Assembly: GCA_034508935.3 (NCBI GenBank)
Contig: CM067446.1
Span: forward strand, 20,802,901-20,866,900
Length of the DNA stretch: 64,000 nt
Origin: Berghia stephanieae
Taxonomy: Eukaryota > Mollusca > Gastropoda > Nudibranchia > Aeolidiidae
Direction of reading: 5' to 3'
A program made the translations under genes and the position numbers. This document shows, piece by piece, positions 33,666 to 45,200 of the stretch (the stretch's first letter is position 1; every line of letters starts with the position of its first letter). The notes under the pieces were generated by a model. That model saw nothing but the letters and a program-made list of their open reading frames with translations, was not told the origin of the DNA and ran no database searches.

Positions 33666-34598
33666 CTAAAGCAATGTTCGCACCTCATCATACACTAAGG
33701 TGCGAGAACTTGATGGCAAGGAAGGATCAGCATCTGCAGCGCTAACACGGACAGAAGGGGATGATTTATGGGATTTCTCTGGTGTGAGTGTTAGGATCGT
33801 TGATGTCATAGCCTTCCTTTTTCTTGATCCCTCTTTTCGGGCTCCCAACTTTCGGGAACGGACGAATATCTTGTGGCGAAATATTGAAACGGAGCGCCTA
33901 CTGTCGTCTGAACAGCCTTTGGTGTAAGACCATTTATAATTTGGATGGCACATACAGCTTCCATTTTGCTGGGGAATGACTGTAGTGCTTGACTTTGAAG
34001 GCACCAAGTCATTAGATGTTGACGGCAAATGTCGGTCGATGGAATATGTTGGATTGAATTTGTGTTCGGGGAATATGTTTGGATCAAGGGGGTATATGCC
34101 TGTTGATCGAAAGGCAGAGATTATGTTTGAGGGGGTAAATGCCTTGGGAAAACCATAGCTTAGCATGTAGGGCACTGAGTGAATGTTATGTTTCCCAGCA
34201 TTTTCTGGTGATCTGCACCACAATTCCAATGCTTGGTCGTAAAACCGTTGGAAGGGTCCATAAACAGCTTTGTCCAATGGCTGCATTTCGTGCGAACAAT
34301 GCGGTGGAAATGAAAGAAGGGTTATATGGTGCTCTTTGCAATACTGAATGGCAGTGGAATTGCAGTGAGATGCATGGTTATCCAGTATTAGCAGGACGGG
34401 GTTGTCTGAAGAAGGTCGCGCATGCTGAATGAAGTGCTTCAAAAATCCAATGAAATTCTCAGCCGTCATCCACCCAGAGGCTTTTGGGTGACCTTCACAG
34501 ATGGTTCCAGGTGTAGCTGACATTTTCCAGTGTTCCTGTACATTTACACGGGGAAATACTAAAAATGGCGGAATGCTGTTTCCAATGGTTTGAAACAT
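33666..34598 (-). CDS. pogo/Tigger-like DDE transposase, C-terminal half
   Basis: 310 open residues with the second and third catalytic acids of the DDE fold: LLILDNHASHCNSTAI (D) and HCSHEMQPLDKAVYGPFQ (D), then a long hydrophilic tail (SRKRKAMTSTILTLTPEKS). The IQYCKEHHITLLSFPPH block is diagnostic for pogo/Tigger. A following frame, 33251-33626, carries a further C-terminal domain (PGDFVFVKCDGKK, EVEFYHRS, VFGTKRT) common in invertebrate pogo transposases. Confidence 0.85.
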   Translation of the reverse strand: MFQTIGNSIPPFLVFPRVNVQEHWKMSATPGTICEGHPKASGWMTAENFIGFLKHFIQHARPSSDNPVLLILDNHASHCNSTAIQYCKEHHITLLSFPPHCSHEMQPLDKAVYGPFQRFYDQALELWCRSPENAGKHNIHSVPYMLSYGFPKAFTPSNIISAFRSTGIYPLDPNIFPEHKFNPTYSIDRHLPSTSNDLVPSKSSTTVIPQQNGSCMCHPNYKWSYTKGCSDDSRRSVSIFRHKIFVRSRKLGARKEGSRKRKAMTSTILTLTPEKSHKSSPSVRVSAADADPSLPSSSRTLVYDEVRTLL

Positions 34599-34729
34599 CC
34601 GCAGAGAGTAACTGTTGTTCCTTTCTCGTGGACACCATTGATCCTACTCTCTTCTCGCCTTTTCATCGCCAACTGCCTTTGTGGTGTTTGCACAGTACTG
34701 CAGCCGTTTCATCTGCATTCCATATCCTG

Positions 34730-34963
34730 TCAGGGGTGAATCCCTTCTTCATGACGTGACAGGTTGTCAAAAAACTGCCTCACGTTTGTTTTTAAGCTGC
34801 ATCGATTTAAAGATGTCTTCGGCTTCCGAGAAGTTTTTTTGTGTCTATCACAAAATGATGAAAGCCAATCTTCCCCTGCCATTATATCTTTAATCCAGTG
34901 TAAATGTTGCTGCTCGAAGCTCGAAGAAATAAATAATAACGTGAAGTTGAATGTAAGGTTCAA
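34730..34963 (-). CDS. pogo/Tigger-like transposase, DNA-binding part
   Basis: HWIKDIMAGEDWLSSFCDRH followed by SRKPKTSLNRC and NVRQFFDNLSR is the CENP-B-type HTH end plus linker seen in pogo/Tigger transposases (usual pattern GxDWLxxFxxRH ... S.RKPE.TS..R). Further on, IWNADET (about 34715-34735, another frame) carries the first catalytic D. The reading is broken between here and the C-terminal half. Confidence 0.75.
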   Translation of the reverse strand: MNLTFNFTLLFISSSFEQQHLHWIKDIMAGEDWLSSFCDRHKKTSRKPKTSLNRCSLKTNVRQFFDNLSRHEEGIHP

Positions 34964-34984
34964 TTTAATTACAAAAACAGATCA

Positions 34985-35060
34985 AATGAACGTTTCGGGT
35001 TTCCCCTTTATCAACAAAACAGGATGATTGAAACACCACAGATGAATGAGATGATGTGGT
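34985..35060. mobile_element. Penelope-type terminal motif
   Basis: ATGAACGTTTCGGGTTTCCC followed by CTTTATCAAC. On the minus strand it reads TTGATAAAGG, a GGGAAACCC hairpin, then GAAACGTT, parallel to the foldback arms at 16696. Confidence 0.45.
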
Positions 35061-35363
35061 AGTGGCGTAGTTAAGATGAATAAACAAAACATTGGTTGGC
35101 AGGAAATATTATGCTCCTTTGTAAGGAAGCACGAATTAAAATAGAATACTAGATATTTCTAAAAAGTGTGCAATTAATTAAGTGAAAAAAGGGGAGGCGG
35201 GGAGGAACTGTGTAATGCAGTTTAGAAAGTGAAATATAAAAACGTGTAGACTATTGTTGGAAAAGAAATATAATGGAATTGAAAATAAATATTTAAAAAA
35301 ATAAATAATAATAATAAATAAGGGATGTCGGTATAAGTATAATCATTAGTGGCAGCAGCAGTA

Positions 35364-35387
35364 GCAGAAGGAACAGTAAGTACTTTA

Positions 35388-35418
<31 letters not shown>

Positions 35419-35420
35419 AA

Positions 35421-35504
<84 letters not shown>

Positions 35505-35530
35505 TTATAAGTAGTAGCAGCAGCAACAGC

Positions 35531-35615
<85 letters not shown>

Positions 35616-35625
35616 TAGTTGTTGT
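35364..35625. repeat. (ATT)n/(AGT)n compound microsatellite
   Basis: ATT repeat to 35506, AGC transition, then AGT to 35615. Long poly-L/poly-T frames here are artefacts. Confidence 0.95.
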
Positions 35626-35657
35626 AGTCAAAGTTGTAATGATACTGATATATAATA

Positions 35658-36033
35658 AAAGTTTCCCTCACCCAAAGTGGACTCAAGACGTCTATCTACT
35701 ACAAGGAAACGGACAGTCACAGCTACCTTCTCTACCCGTCCTCACATCCCACCAAATGCAAGGATTCAATTCCATTTTCACAGCTACTAAGACTAAGACG
35801 TATCTGCCAGGATGATGAGGACTTCACGGTAGAAAAGGATAAAATGCTTGACTTTTTCCGCAACCGCCATTATTCTGAATCCATTAAAACAAGCGGTTGA
35901 CAAAATCCAAAACATCTCTAGGGAAGCTGCCATGAAACCAGTTGACAACAGTGACAGCAAAACAGACAGACCCATCCTAGTCATCACCAATCATCCACAC
36001 AAGGAAGTCATCAAAATCGTATCCTTGGGCAGA
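35658..36033 (+). mobile_element. Penelope-like RT fragment, broken
   Basis: Readings include GLKTSIYYKETDSHSYLLYP, SSHPTKCKDSIPFSQLLRLR and RPILVITNHPHKEVIKIV, which match the stretch after the catalytic core in Penelope-type RTs. Short, broken and without a GIY-YIG domain. It abuts the Gag-like part of the DIRS relic. Confidence 0.65.
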
Positions 36034-36872
36034 CCGTCACATGAAACCTGTGTAACACCAGTTGAAACATTCTCTGCCAGCACCTTCCCTTTCACTTCTG
36101 CCCTGCCTACCACATTCTCGAAATATGAGAATGTCTGTTCCATCATACCTACATCTCTACTGTTGCCTGGCACCACATCAACTGACCGAGAAAGGTCAGC
36201 ATTACACTACCTGATTGCAAAAGATCAGAATCATTGTCATCATTACTTATTGGCAGTGAAAGGCCATTATTGACAATATCATCTTCCTCCTCCATTTCAT
36301 TAAAATGGTCAAAGGCCTCCTTCATTTGGCTCACCACTGGCACCAATCCCATCCAAGACACTGAGTTGTTTTATTTCATTTAGATCTAGTTCACTGCTAC
36401 CAATGCTAGCACTAATACTACTATTACCAGCACCGTTACTTCTCCCCTCCGTTTTCTGTCCTTTTCCTTTCCTCTTCACACCTCTTACACTTCCTTTCCC
36501 AACACATTCCTTCTCACTCGCCCCGTCTTTCACTTCTCCACCTCCTTTTCCTTTCTTTTCGTCCGCTCGGTTACTTTCGATTGTTTCTTTCTCTATCACT
36601 GCCTCGGAACCATAGGTGGCGGTCATTGTAATTGTAAACAAAGGGACCGATGGCAGGCGATAACTCGATAAATTGGTGTTAAACTATTGTTTAAAATTGC
36701 ACAATTTTTACGAACAGTTCCGTTTGAAAGTATAGAATAATAATAATATAGAAATTAAATCAAATTGAAGTTGGTGGGCTCAAGTGATCAACGCTAAAGC
36801 AACGCTATAAAGCGCTTCCTCCAAGTGGCTCATATCTGCATTAAAGTTAAAGTAGACAGAATAATTTGGTTT

Positions 36873-37359
36873 TGCCAAAATCATGTCTTGAAGCCTTTTT
36901 TAAAACTGTGAATGAGGCAATCAGACTATAGGAAGTATTAAAGAATTCAAAGAGTTTAAATTTTATACTGTTTAAGTTACTTGTCAAGTATCTTTTTAGT
37001 TCTAGCTCTTTTACAATATCTGTCACTGCCTAGGGCCAGGTGCTCATTTACACTTGAGTACTCAACATCAGGCCTTGAATTTTTCAATCAAGGGCCATTC
37101 TCACATCTCTTGACTCTATTACAAGACGAGATATATACCACTAAGCCACCAACACAATCCCTATAAAAGGCATTCATTATATCTTCATTTCCCACCATTG
37201 TTTTAAACGGTGTTGTTAATTTTGATCTCATTTCCAAATGCAATTTTTTTTTTTTCTTAGATGAATTTTAAATACCTTATTTTCTTTCAATAGAATGTTA
37301 GTCACTAAGGTAACTGCTACATTTCATTTTCAAAAATGTCTGAAAAGTTTTTTACTCTT
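36873..37359. other. No gene seen
   Basis: AT-rich DNA between the DIRS relic and a SINE. Nothing recognised. Confidence 0.6.
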
Positions 37360-38117
37360 AAAAAAAAAATAAAATTAAAAAAAAAAACTCCTTTTATTCA
37401 TCCCATTGGGGAAATTTGTCTCTATGGTCTATTCCAAGGGAGGACTGGAATACCTCAGGCATCAGCAGCAGTGCAGAACAGTAAATTGAATCAGGGCTAG
37501 GTGACTTGCTCAAAGCGCAATGACGGGTGATCGAACTCTTTGTGTTTTATGTTTTAATGATTTTACGGCGCTTGCAACACATTCAGGTTATATCAGCGCC
37601 AGTAAAAAGGAAGAAAATGGGATAGTAAAAAGTTCTAGAATTACAAATAAAGCACACAAGAAAAAGTAAGACATAGGGGAACTGGGAACAAGTAGGGTTC
37701 AGATGCAGATTCCAAGAGCACACTATCAAAGTACTTAGTTTGAGACCACCTATAAGTCTCATCCGGACACAAGCACAAAATCCAACAAAGAGAAATACAC
37801 TCAAATGCTTACATTATAAATTCAAAATAAATATAATAATACATAACAGAGAGATGATTTACAAGGAAAAAAATATCATCTCCCAAACAATAACTATGCA
37901 TTTCCCTCCCAGCTAGGACTCCGGCCAGGGCCAGGACAAAACCAAGTAATCTCATTCCAAGACAAAGACAGAAAGCATGTTGGAAAACAGATATAAGGGG
38001 ATAGAAGACACAGCATTTACCCTCTGCCCACTATGGGAGGTCAGGAACCCCACCCAGATCGAACTCTTTACCTTTTGGGTACAAAGCAAAGACCGTACCG
38101 CTGAGCCATGCTGCCCT
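37360..38117 (-). mobile_element. tRNA-derived SINE split by a LINE-derived element
   Basis: Read on the minus strand the head (38117-38070) contains GCAGCATGGCTCAGCGGTAC, an A-box region; GAGTTCGATCACC is the B box. The body continues at 37528 and ends in an A-rich tail near 37370-37390. The B box is interrupted by the 515-bp insertion at 37542-38056. Confidence 0.7.
37542..38056 (-). mobile_element. LINE-derived short element, full length
   Basis: 515 bp with perfect 13-bp target duplications GATCGAACTCTTT (37529-37541 and 38057-38069). On the minus strand it begins TGGGTGGGGTTCCTGACCTC, the same 5' end as the LINE at 17985, and ends CGCCGTAAAATCATTAAAAC, the same tail. No coding capacity. 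It defines the family. Confidence 0.9.
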
Positions 38118-38119
38118 TG

Positions 38120-38120
<1 letters not shown>

Positions 38121-38202
<82 letters not shown>
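38121..38202. repeat. (AT)n microsatellite, left of the recombinase unit
   Basis: TA repeat of about 82 bp. Confidence 0.95.
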
Positions 38203-38205
<3 letters not shown>

Positions 38206-38525
38206 CTATTTACTACATTTGGTCGCCCATTGTATAAACATCACTTAGGTCACCCAGCTATATATCTCTTATTAAAGACAAGTTCGGCCACACAGGGGCA
38301 CTAAACATGTTAAAATGAAACAATGAATAATTCCACAAAAATGTGCGTAAAAATTATACAAAGTAAAAGAGATACAAAATTAACTGGATGACCTAACTTT
38401 TACTAACTGTTTTCGCTTACTTAGGCAGCCCACAAATTGCAATGGTATATTTCCTACGTTAGGAACTCCAATAAAAATGTGAGTTAGGTTACCCATGACA
38501 ATATTTGGTGTTTTTGGATTGTTTA

Positions 38526-39064
38526 TGTCTGCTTGTTTTTAAGGGTTTTACGGCGCTTGCAACACATTTAGGTTATATCAGCGCCAGTAAAAAGGAAGAA
38601 AATTGGATAGTTAAAACATTCTAGATGTACAATTAAAAGGACTTAAGGAAAAAATAGGGCAAATGGGAATGGTTCAAATAGAGAACAATTAATGTAGATT
38701 CCAAGAACATACTATCAGTGTACTTAGATTGAGATCACCTAAGTCTTATCCAGACACCAGTACAAGATCCCACAAAGAGGGATACACTCAAATGTTTACA
38801 AATCATATGTTAAAGATTTAAAAAAAAAATAACAGTACAAAAGAGAGAAGATATACAAGGAAAAAAATATAATCTCCCAAAACTATGACCATACAATCGA
38901 CGGTTTCCCTCCCAGCCAAGAACTCCGGGCAGGGTCAGGACAAAACTAAGCATCTCATTCCAAGACAAAAACAGAAAGCAATTGGAAAACAGATATAGGG
39001 GGGTAGAAGACACAGTAAGTACCTCTCTGCCCACTATGGGAGGTCGGGAACCCCATCCCAGTAT
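38526..39064 (-). mobile_element. LINE-derived short element
   Basis: Flanked by GATTGTTTA at 38517-38525 and 39065-39073. Tail at left (AAGGGTTTTACGGCGCTTGC) and 5' end at right (GGAGGTCGGGAACCCCATCC). Near full length. Confidence 0.88.
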
Positions 39065-39370
39065 GATTGTTTAAAGCACCAACCAATTAACAAGTGATTT
39101 AACCAGCATTCGAGCAGTAAATAACACACTTGTCTTAGGTTGATAGAAAATTGAATCTACCTACATGTGTAAGCATAATAAAAATTCTATCCAGACAAGT
39201 ACCCAACACAAACGATAGAAGTAGAAGTATAAACGGACAGAGATAAGCACATTTATTAAACAAATGATGACGGTAACGACTTGGATTTTAAAATAAAAAA
39301 TTATTAAAAACCAATATGAGATAAACATATATTTTAAAAATACGTGATGTTACCCATGAACAAGAGTTTG

Positions 39371-39560
39371 ATGAAATTATACACCAAAAATACATGATTT
39401 ATGTCACCCAATGGGTCACTTAATACACATTTGTAACATAAACAAGAGTTGATGAAATTATACACTAAAAATAAATGATTTATGTCACCCATTGGGTCAC
39501 TTAATGCATATTTGTACCATAAACACTTCATGAAATCATACACCAAAAATACACGATTTG
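39371..39560. repeat. 81-bp tandem repeat carrying paired recombinase-site-like motifs
   Basis: About 2.4 units starting at 39371, 39452 and 39530. Two full units contain TTATGTCACCC facing GGGTCACTTAA across 3 bases (39399-39423 and 39480-39504). Confidence 0.8.
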
Positions 39561-40237
39561 CAATGTTACTTGATATCTGCCATGTATTTGGAAAATCTGA
39601 CTTTTCCTTATCATACATAAAAGGCTGCCAAACCATTGAACCAATCATCACCAACATTGCATGGTGTTTACAATCGACATAAAATAAATGTGCTTTGTAT
39701 GAATTTTTGTTTTGATAAAACATCTGGATGATTTTATTTTATTTTTAAAAAGGTGAATTTGTTCATCAAATCCACTCAAAAACACAAATGCCATCATCTT
39801 TAGCATGTTGACTGCACGTATGTCTTACAGTATAATGAGGCAGTCGATACCTACCAGGTGGTGGTTATTTTCAATATTTTCAATGCAATAATTCTTGTAA
39901 CAAACATTATAAATATTGAACAGTTTTCCACTCTTAATTTTGTGAAAGACAAAGCGAAATATTTTAGACATTTGACTAGATATCCTGTCAACTTTTAGAT
40001 GATTACAGGTTATCACTAAAAACAATTTTAAAATTCAAGACCTAGAAATTTAATTCAAGACCAGCAATTTAAAGAAAAAAGACAAATATCAACACACTTA
40101 CAATTTACAGAAAATGTTTACACTGTTACATCCAACAGGGGAAGGGTGATCCCAGCTTGTATATTATATATGTATGAGCATCAAAAACAAGAATTAATAC
40201 ACCTGTCACCCATCTTATGTCTTGTATCATATTTATG

Positions 40238-42212
40238 CTATGAACAGAAACTTCTGAACTTCTTTTTCTCGTTGAAGACTTTGTTTCTTACCAAAGTTGC
40301 CTTATTTTCATAACCTTCAAGAACTTTGTATTTTGATAAAAATTCAAGTACATCTCTTTTGCTGGGAAGACATCCTTTATTTGAGGTATCTGTGATATAT
40401 TTCTTGAAGTAAGAGTTTACAATATCGGACTCGTGATCAGACCATTTTGTATATTGACGTTGAGTAACGTCTGGTGATTTTTTGCTTCTGTTTCCAGCAA
40501 GCTGTACATTTTGTTCATTAACTGTTGCTTGCTCAGAAAGATAGCTGGACAGTTCATGTTGTTGAGGTAATGTTGTAGAACAAATATCTGAGTTGCTGAT
40601 TTCCCCTTCTTCATGTGAAACTCTTTGAGGCTGTGGTGTATCATCTACTGAGTTCAACAAGAAATTCCCCACTTTTGTGATTTCTGTCACTGCCAATGGA
40701 CACTGGTACACATTTCTATTGACAGATTCAGAGTGTCCCATGTGACGATAAAAAATGGTCCTTTGTTCTTCTGGAATGTCTAATTGAGCAAACATGGTGG
40801 AAACTCTATGTCTAAACTTATCAGCAATCAGGAGGTGAGGCTGCTTCAGTCCAGGATAACGTTTTACAACAGACTGAAGGCAATGGTATCCACTGGCATG
40901 GTCAGTTGATTGACCAGTGTTGGGAAACAAATATGTATTTTCAATAGAAACATTACAATTTATCCTCTCACTTAGAAGTTTTGTTATAGGCTCTATTGTG
41001 TCCATTGGGAACAAAACAGGAACAAGTTTTCTATTACCTTTGCCAGCTTGGTAGGCCAGTTTCAGATTATCGATCAAATATTTTTCCATTGGATCGTCAA
41101 CATCCATAATTAAATTTGGATCGATCCAAGCACCTGTGATGGCATCTCTCCACTCAGCTAAAGTAAGCCTACTTGGCTCACCACCTCTTCGAGCATTAAA
41201 CATGGTTATCCTTGACAAAATTATATTCCTCATGAAAATAAAAGTCTGTTTATCCCAGATACCAAATTGAGCCATCCCATTTGCCATTTCCTGCAACAAG
41301 TATTTTCTGAAAGTTGAAATATCTTCTTCCAATGGCATGGCTGCTGGTTTACGAAGACCACCCCGTTTTAATTCACATTCTACTTGAGCTGAATAAAAGA
41401 TAAAGCTCCAATTCAGATTGAGGACATCTATAAATCTGCTCAAATCTTGCTCTTTGTCAAATACACCTTTCATAACAAAGTACCCTTTCATGACGTTGAC
41501 TGCCTTCTTTAGAACAAATCCGATTCTCACTTTCAAACCGGCCTTTTGGCCATCATCTTTGTCACAAAATTTGATGACAACCTTTTCAAGTACATTGAAT
41601 TGTTTGTAGTCCAACACATCTAGTCCCGAGGCATTTTTATTTTCGGACTCGTAATAAATAAATTAAGTTGGCAAACAGTCTCATCTCACCCATTATAACG
41701 GATCTTTCCTTTTTTACTGATCTTGCCCATTGTTTTTTCCCAAGCAACAATACAACTAAATCTGTTCTGCAAATCTCTCCAACACCATCTTTTCTAAACC
41801 TATCAATGACATTGGTCTTAAACTCAACATCAACACCTATTTCTTTTGCACAGCCTGACAAAGAAGTCATTTTAATTGTGTCAGCTTGCAAAGACATCAC
41901 TCGAGAACACTTTTCTTTGTGACGAAAGATATTTTTGCCATCAAAAAAGCCTAAGCAGCCAGAACACATTACTGTAGCAGCATTGCCTTGGCGTCTCTCC
42001 CTTATTAAAGTTGCTTGCTTATCTTTGCGATGAATTTCTGCATTTGCTTTAAAAATGCCGCTTTTTTTCATGGTATCAAACATTCTGTTTTGCTCTTTGC
42101 TCGGTAGTTTCAAAGCAGAAATCACCTCCTCCTCTGTACTGTGTTTTCTTTTTACATGACGAGTGAGATGGGTTGGAAATTCATCACAGAACTTACACAT
42201 TCGTTTTGGTTT
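40238..42212 (-). CDS. Recombinase gene exon 6 (zinc fingers, catalytic domain, stop)
   Basis: Acceptor ATTTCAG. Opens KPKRMCKFCDEFPTHL. The first 190 residues hold both zinc motifs and end near MRLFANLIYLLRVR. The rest (from about 41630) holds DVLDYKQFNVLEK, the catalytic core and the C-terminal region. Length 1975 is one base over a multiple of three; an extra A in the A-run at 41637-41646 would explain it. Confidence 0.85.
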
Positions 42213-45200
42213 CTGAAATGTAAATCAAAGAAAAGTTCATTGCCCAGATGATAATGCCATAAGCAGTGATTTCATAAATGCTTTAAAAAAATATCCTTGA
42301 GGACAAATCACCTTTTAAAAATAATGTCTATTAAATAAATTAGATAGTGGAGTGTTGATGTTCAGATATTTATGAAGGTAGGTTAAAAAAAAAAGAAAAA
42401 CATACTTATTGAAATCTAACCATCTTCCCAATAACTACCAAAATTTATAATGGCCACTTTCTAAACGCTCGACTCCCAGAATCTCAATCCTCTTACAATT
42501 ACAATTGCACACTAATTTCTAATTAAATTTTTGTTATTAATTTTTTTTTTAATTATGCCTTTTTCGTCACAACATCATAAGATATCGTCGCCTAGACATT
42601 CCACAAAGGAATATAGATAACTCATCAAACAAGATGTCTGATGACAACAGGAATCACCTATGTTGTCCAAGTGAGCAAATTGGGGGTTAATAATCTTGCT
42701 CAATGAAAAAAACGAAAGTGCCTGAAGCGGGGCTCGAACCCAGGTCCTTGCGGGACACAGTGCAATGCCTTAACCACTCGGCCACTATAATTCTATAACT
42801 AGGGGACTATAATTCAAATCTGATCCATCTTTTATCCTACATGGGCTTTCATCACACTGGACGATTATTTCAATCAACACTGTGTACTATATTATAGTTA
42901 TTTTAACTTAAAACCGTTAACCATGAAGAGACATTCAAAAATGTGAATTTGTGTAAATTTAAGTGATTGACATTGATGTTACTGAATATAGTGCCATGGA
43001 AGAGCCTGCATTCAGAATATGCATTACATTACATTTAACCTGCTCCCTGAGACCATGAGACAAAGACTGTTCGCAGGACACATTCTATGTTTAAATACAG
43101 AACATCTCCAAAGACTTGGATTTAATGTATCTATACAGTTTGGCTGGACCAGCTGTCAGTCTTCTTTATACAAATTTCAGTTAATGACTCTTAATAAAAT
43201 CACAACTCTAACCTCCAATCCTAATTAACACCTTGTACACCTGACACTTATGCTGCTAGTAAAGCAATGCACCATAAATGTACCTTGCCAAGCAGACATT
43301 TAAAAAATTGGAGATATAGACCCGATCTACTCAAATTGTTCCTCTGATGTTGCATAATCAAAACAGACGTTTATCCTTCGCTAAAGTCAATTCGTCAATT
43401 AAAGTGATAAGACTAACCTTATTACTGCTTTCATTCCTATCTTCATTTAGTTTGGATGGTTCAAGAAGGACTTCTTGTGGATTTGGTAACTTTTCATCAG
43501 GCCTAAAAACATATTCTTTTTATTAGAAATTTGATGTAAAATAGTAGTAATCAGTAATAAATATAATTCGTAAAAATTAGATTAAATAGCATAAGTAGAT
43601 ACCTAGTTGCTCCAATCATGATCAAGATAAAAATCAAGAGTTATATCCTATTGTTTATATTAAACATGGAATATTTTAACAGAGGACACTAACATATACC
43701 AGAGTTTGACTTTAAAAATTATCATTTTTAAGAAATAAATCAATCATATTAGACAGCATTTTTTATATTCCACCCTGTTCTCAACCTTATTATATGTGCT
43801 TTGTATGTTGTATTTTATGTGACTTTAAGAAATTATATAAAGATTGGTTGTGTCTTTAGATCTTAGGGGAGACAGCGATCAATGACTGCTTCTAATTATC
43901 ATTTATGTAAATAGGATCATGTATCTCATAGTGGTTTTTCCTACCTTAAATTGTCGACTAATCCATCAGAATGAAATTCAACAATTTCAGATTCGCAATG
44001 ATTACTTTCAGCATTGTCAATCAGCATTGGATCCTGAGAATGCAAAATAAAGATTGTTCACATCAGACAGATTTTTCATAGAAATTTGCTTACACGGCTT
44101 ATTAAGATTTGACATGTTTAAAGCAGTATTTAACCGCAAGACTATTTATTCTCCATCAAAATGTTTTTGGATGTATCTCTAACTCTAAGCCTGAAATTTG
44201 CTAAGCGGATGCAACAGTACAAGGTGATCATCCATAATACAAGCACAGATGTTTGATTAAGTAAGGAGCTATAATGCAGAACAAATGACATGTTAAAGAA
44301 GAGCGCAGAGAGATGAAGATATGCTTTTCAATAAATGATCTGTCTTATTAGGTACCTGATTCCAATTTAGGATCTTTTCTTTGAACCTCAAAGCTGGCAA
44401 TTTGGAAAGCATTTCTTCCCCCTCATCCTCACTACTTGTTTGAGATGGTGGTGCTGGAACAAACTGTTGATATAAAAGAAATTAAGTTTTTGATTGATTC
44501 AAATGTACAAATGGAAATGTAATGGTGCCTTCCAAGTGATCTGATATTACAGGTAATGCTCTATTTAAATATGGTTAGATTTGTTTAGAAAATAGGTTTC
44601 AATGCGACATAGCATTAGACCTAGGAAATGATGCACCATTAAAGTGAGAGAATAGGGAGAAGCCTCAGCTGAGTTTCTGTAAAGAACTAGGACAGTCACT
44701 AATCGTAACAACTTTTATTTTTAAAATGATTATTTTCAAAATGTGTAACTAATAATTCTAATCGTAAGACTGAGTAGCATAACATGTTCAATAGCACTGG
44801 CTTTATGAGTAATAAGCATTGCATTATTATAGCATTTCATGTGTGAGAAAATAAGTTGTTTTTTTAAAAACGGGGTTGAGGCATGCAATATCTAACATTA
44901 ACATACACAGAGACAGCATCAAAAAATGATAAATGAATAAATATTAAATACTCAAGTATAAAAGTATTTGAGAAGCTTTAAAACAAACATTAAAAATATA
45001 TTTTATCTTAAAACAGTAGGCCTAGAATTTGCTTAAAAAAAGAAACAATGTTTTTCTTCAATCTTACATCTGGGTCAATATCTCTGTCAGCAGAGGGAAC
45101 GGGAGATGAAGAACTGGAGGGCACTTCTTGCTCAGCATCTTTTGTGGAAGAGAATAAAAGTTTAGGATTAATTAATTAAGTACAAAATTAAGAATCAAAA

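Larger units (their letters stand above)
32889..34965 (-). mobile_element. pogo/Tigger-like DNA transposon inside the DIRS fossil
   Basis: Minus-strand transposase pieces from 34963 to 33251. Near the left side CGGGGTGAAAAGTC (32900-32914) faces its complement GACTTTTCACCCCG (33078-33091), possibly stacked terminal repeats. The element sits within the Gag-like region of the DIRS relic. The right boundary is uncertain; a Penelope-type motif begins at about 34985. Confidence 0.65.
29131..36872 (-). mobile_element. Fossil DIRS-like retroelement, interrupted
   Basis: Tyrosine-recombinase retrotransposon relic read on the minus strand. Parts from right to left: right inverted terminus (about 36800-36872), start of the Gag-like region (about 36034-36641), a block of younger insertions (about 32889-36033), rest of the Gag-like region (about 32196-32888), RT (about 31593-32100), RNase H (about 30936-31268), recombinase end (about 29544-29744, with AHSTRSAS and FARFYKKPIE), internal complementary region (29418-29540) and left terminus (29131-29209). 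It is broken many times, roughly ten or more, so inactive. The left terminus and its internal complement differ at about 2 of 79 positions, so termini look younger than the coding decay suggests. Confidence 0.85.

Noticed and set aside
36403-36615. Plus-strand P/S-rich 70-residue frame
   Set aside because: Antisense to the charged Gag-like region of the DIRS fossil.
37977-38237. 86-residue plus-strand frame with poly-IY
   Set aside because: Crosses a LINE derivative, a SINE and an (AT)n tract.
42718-42790. Functional tRNA-Ser/Leu gene
   Set aside because: Acceptor arms do not pair and no clear anticodon loop forms.
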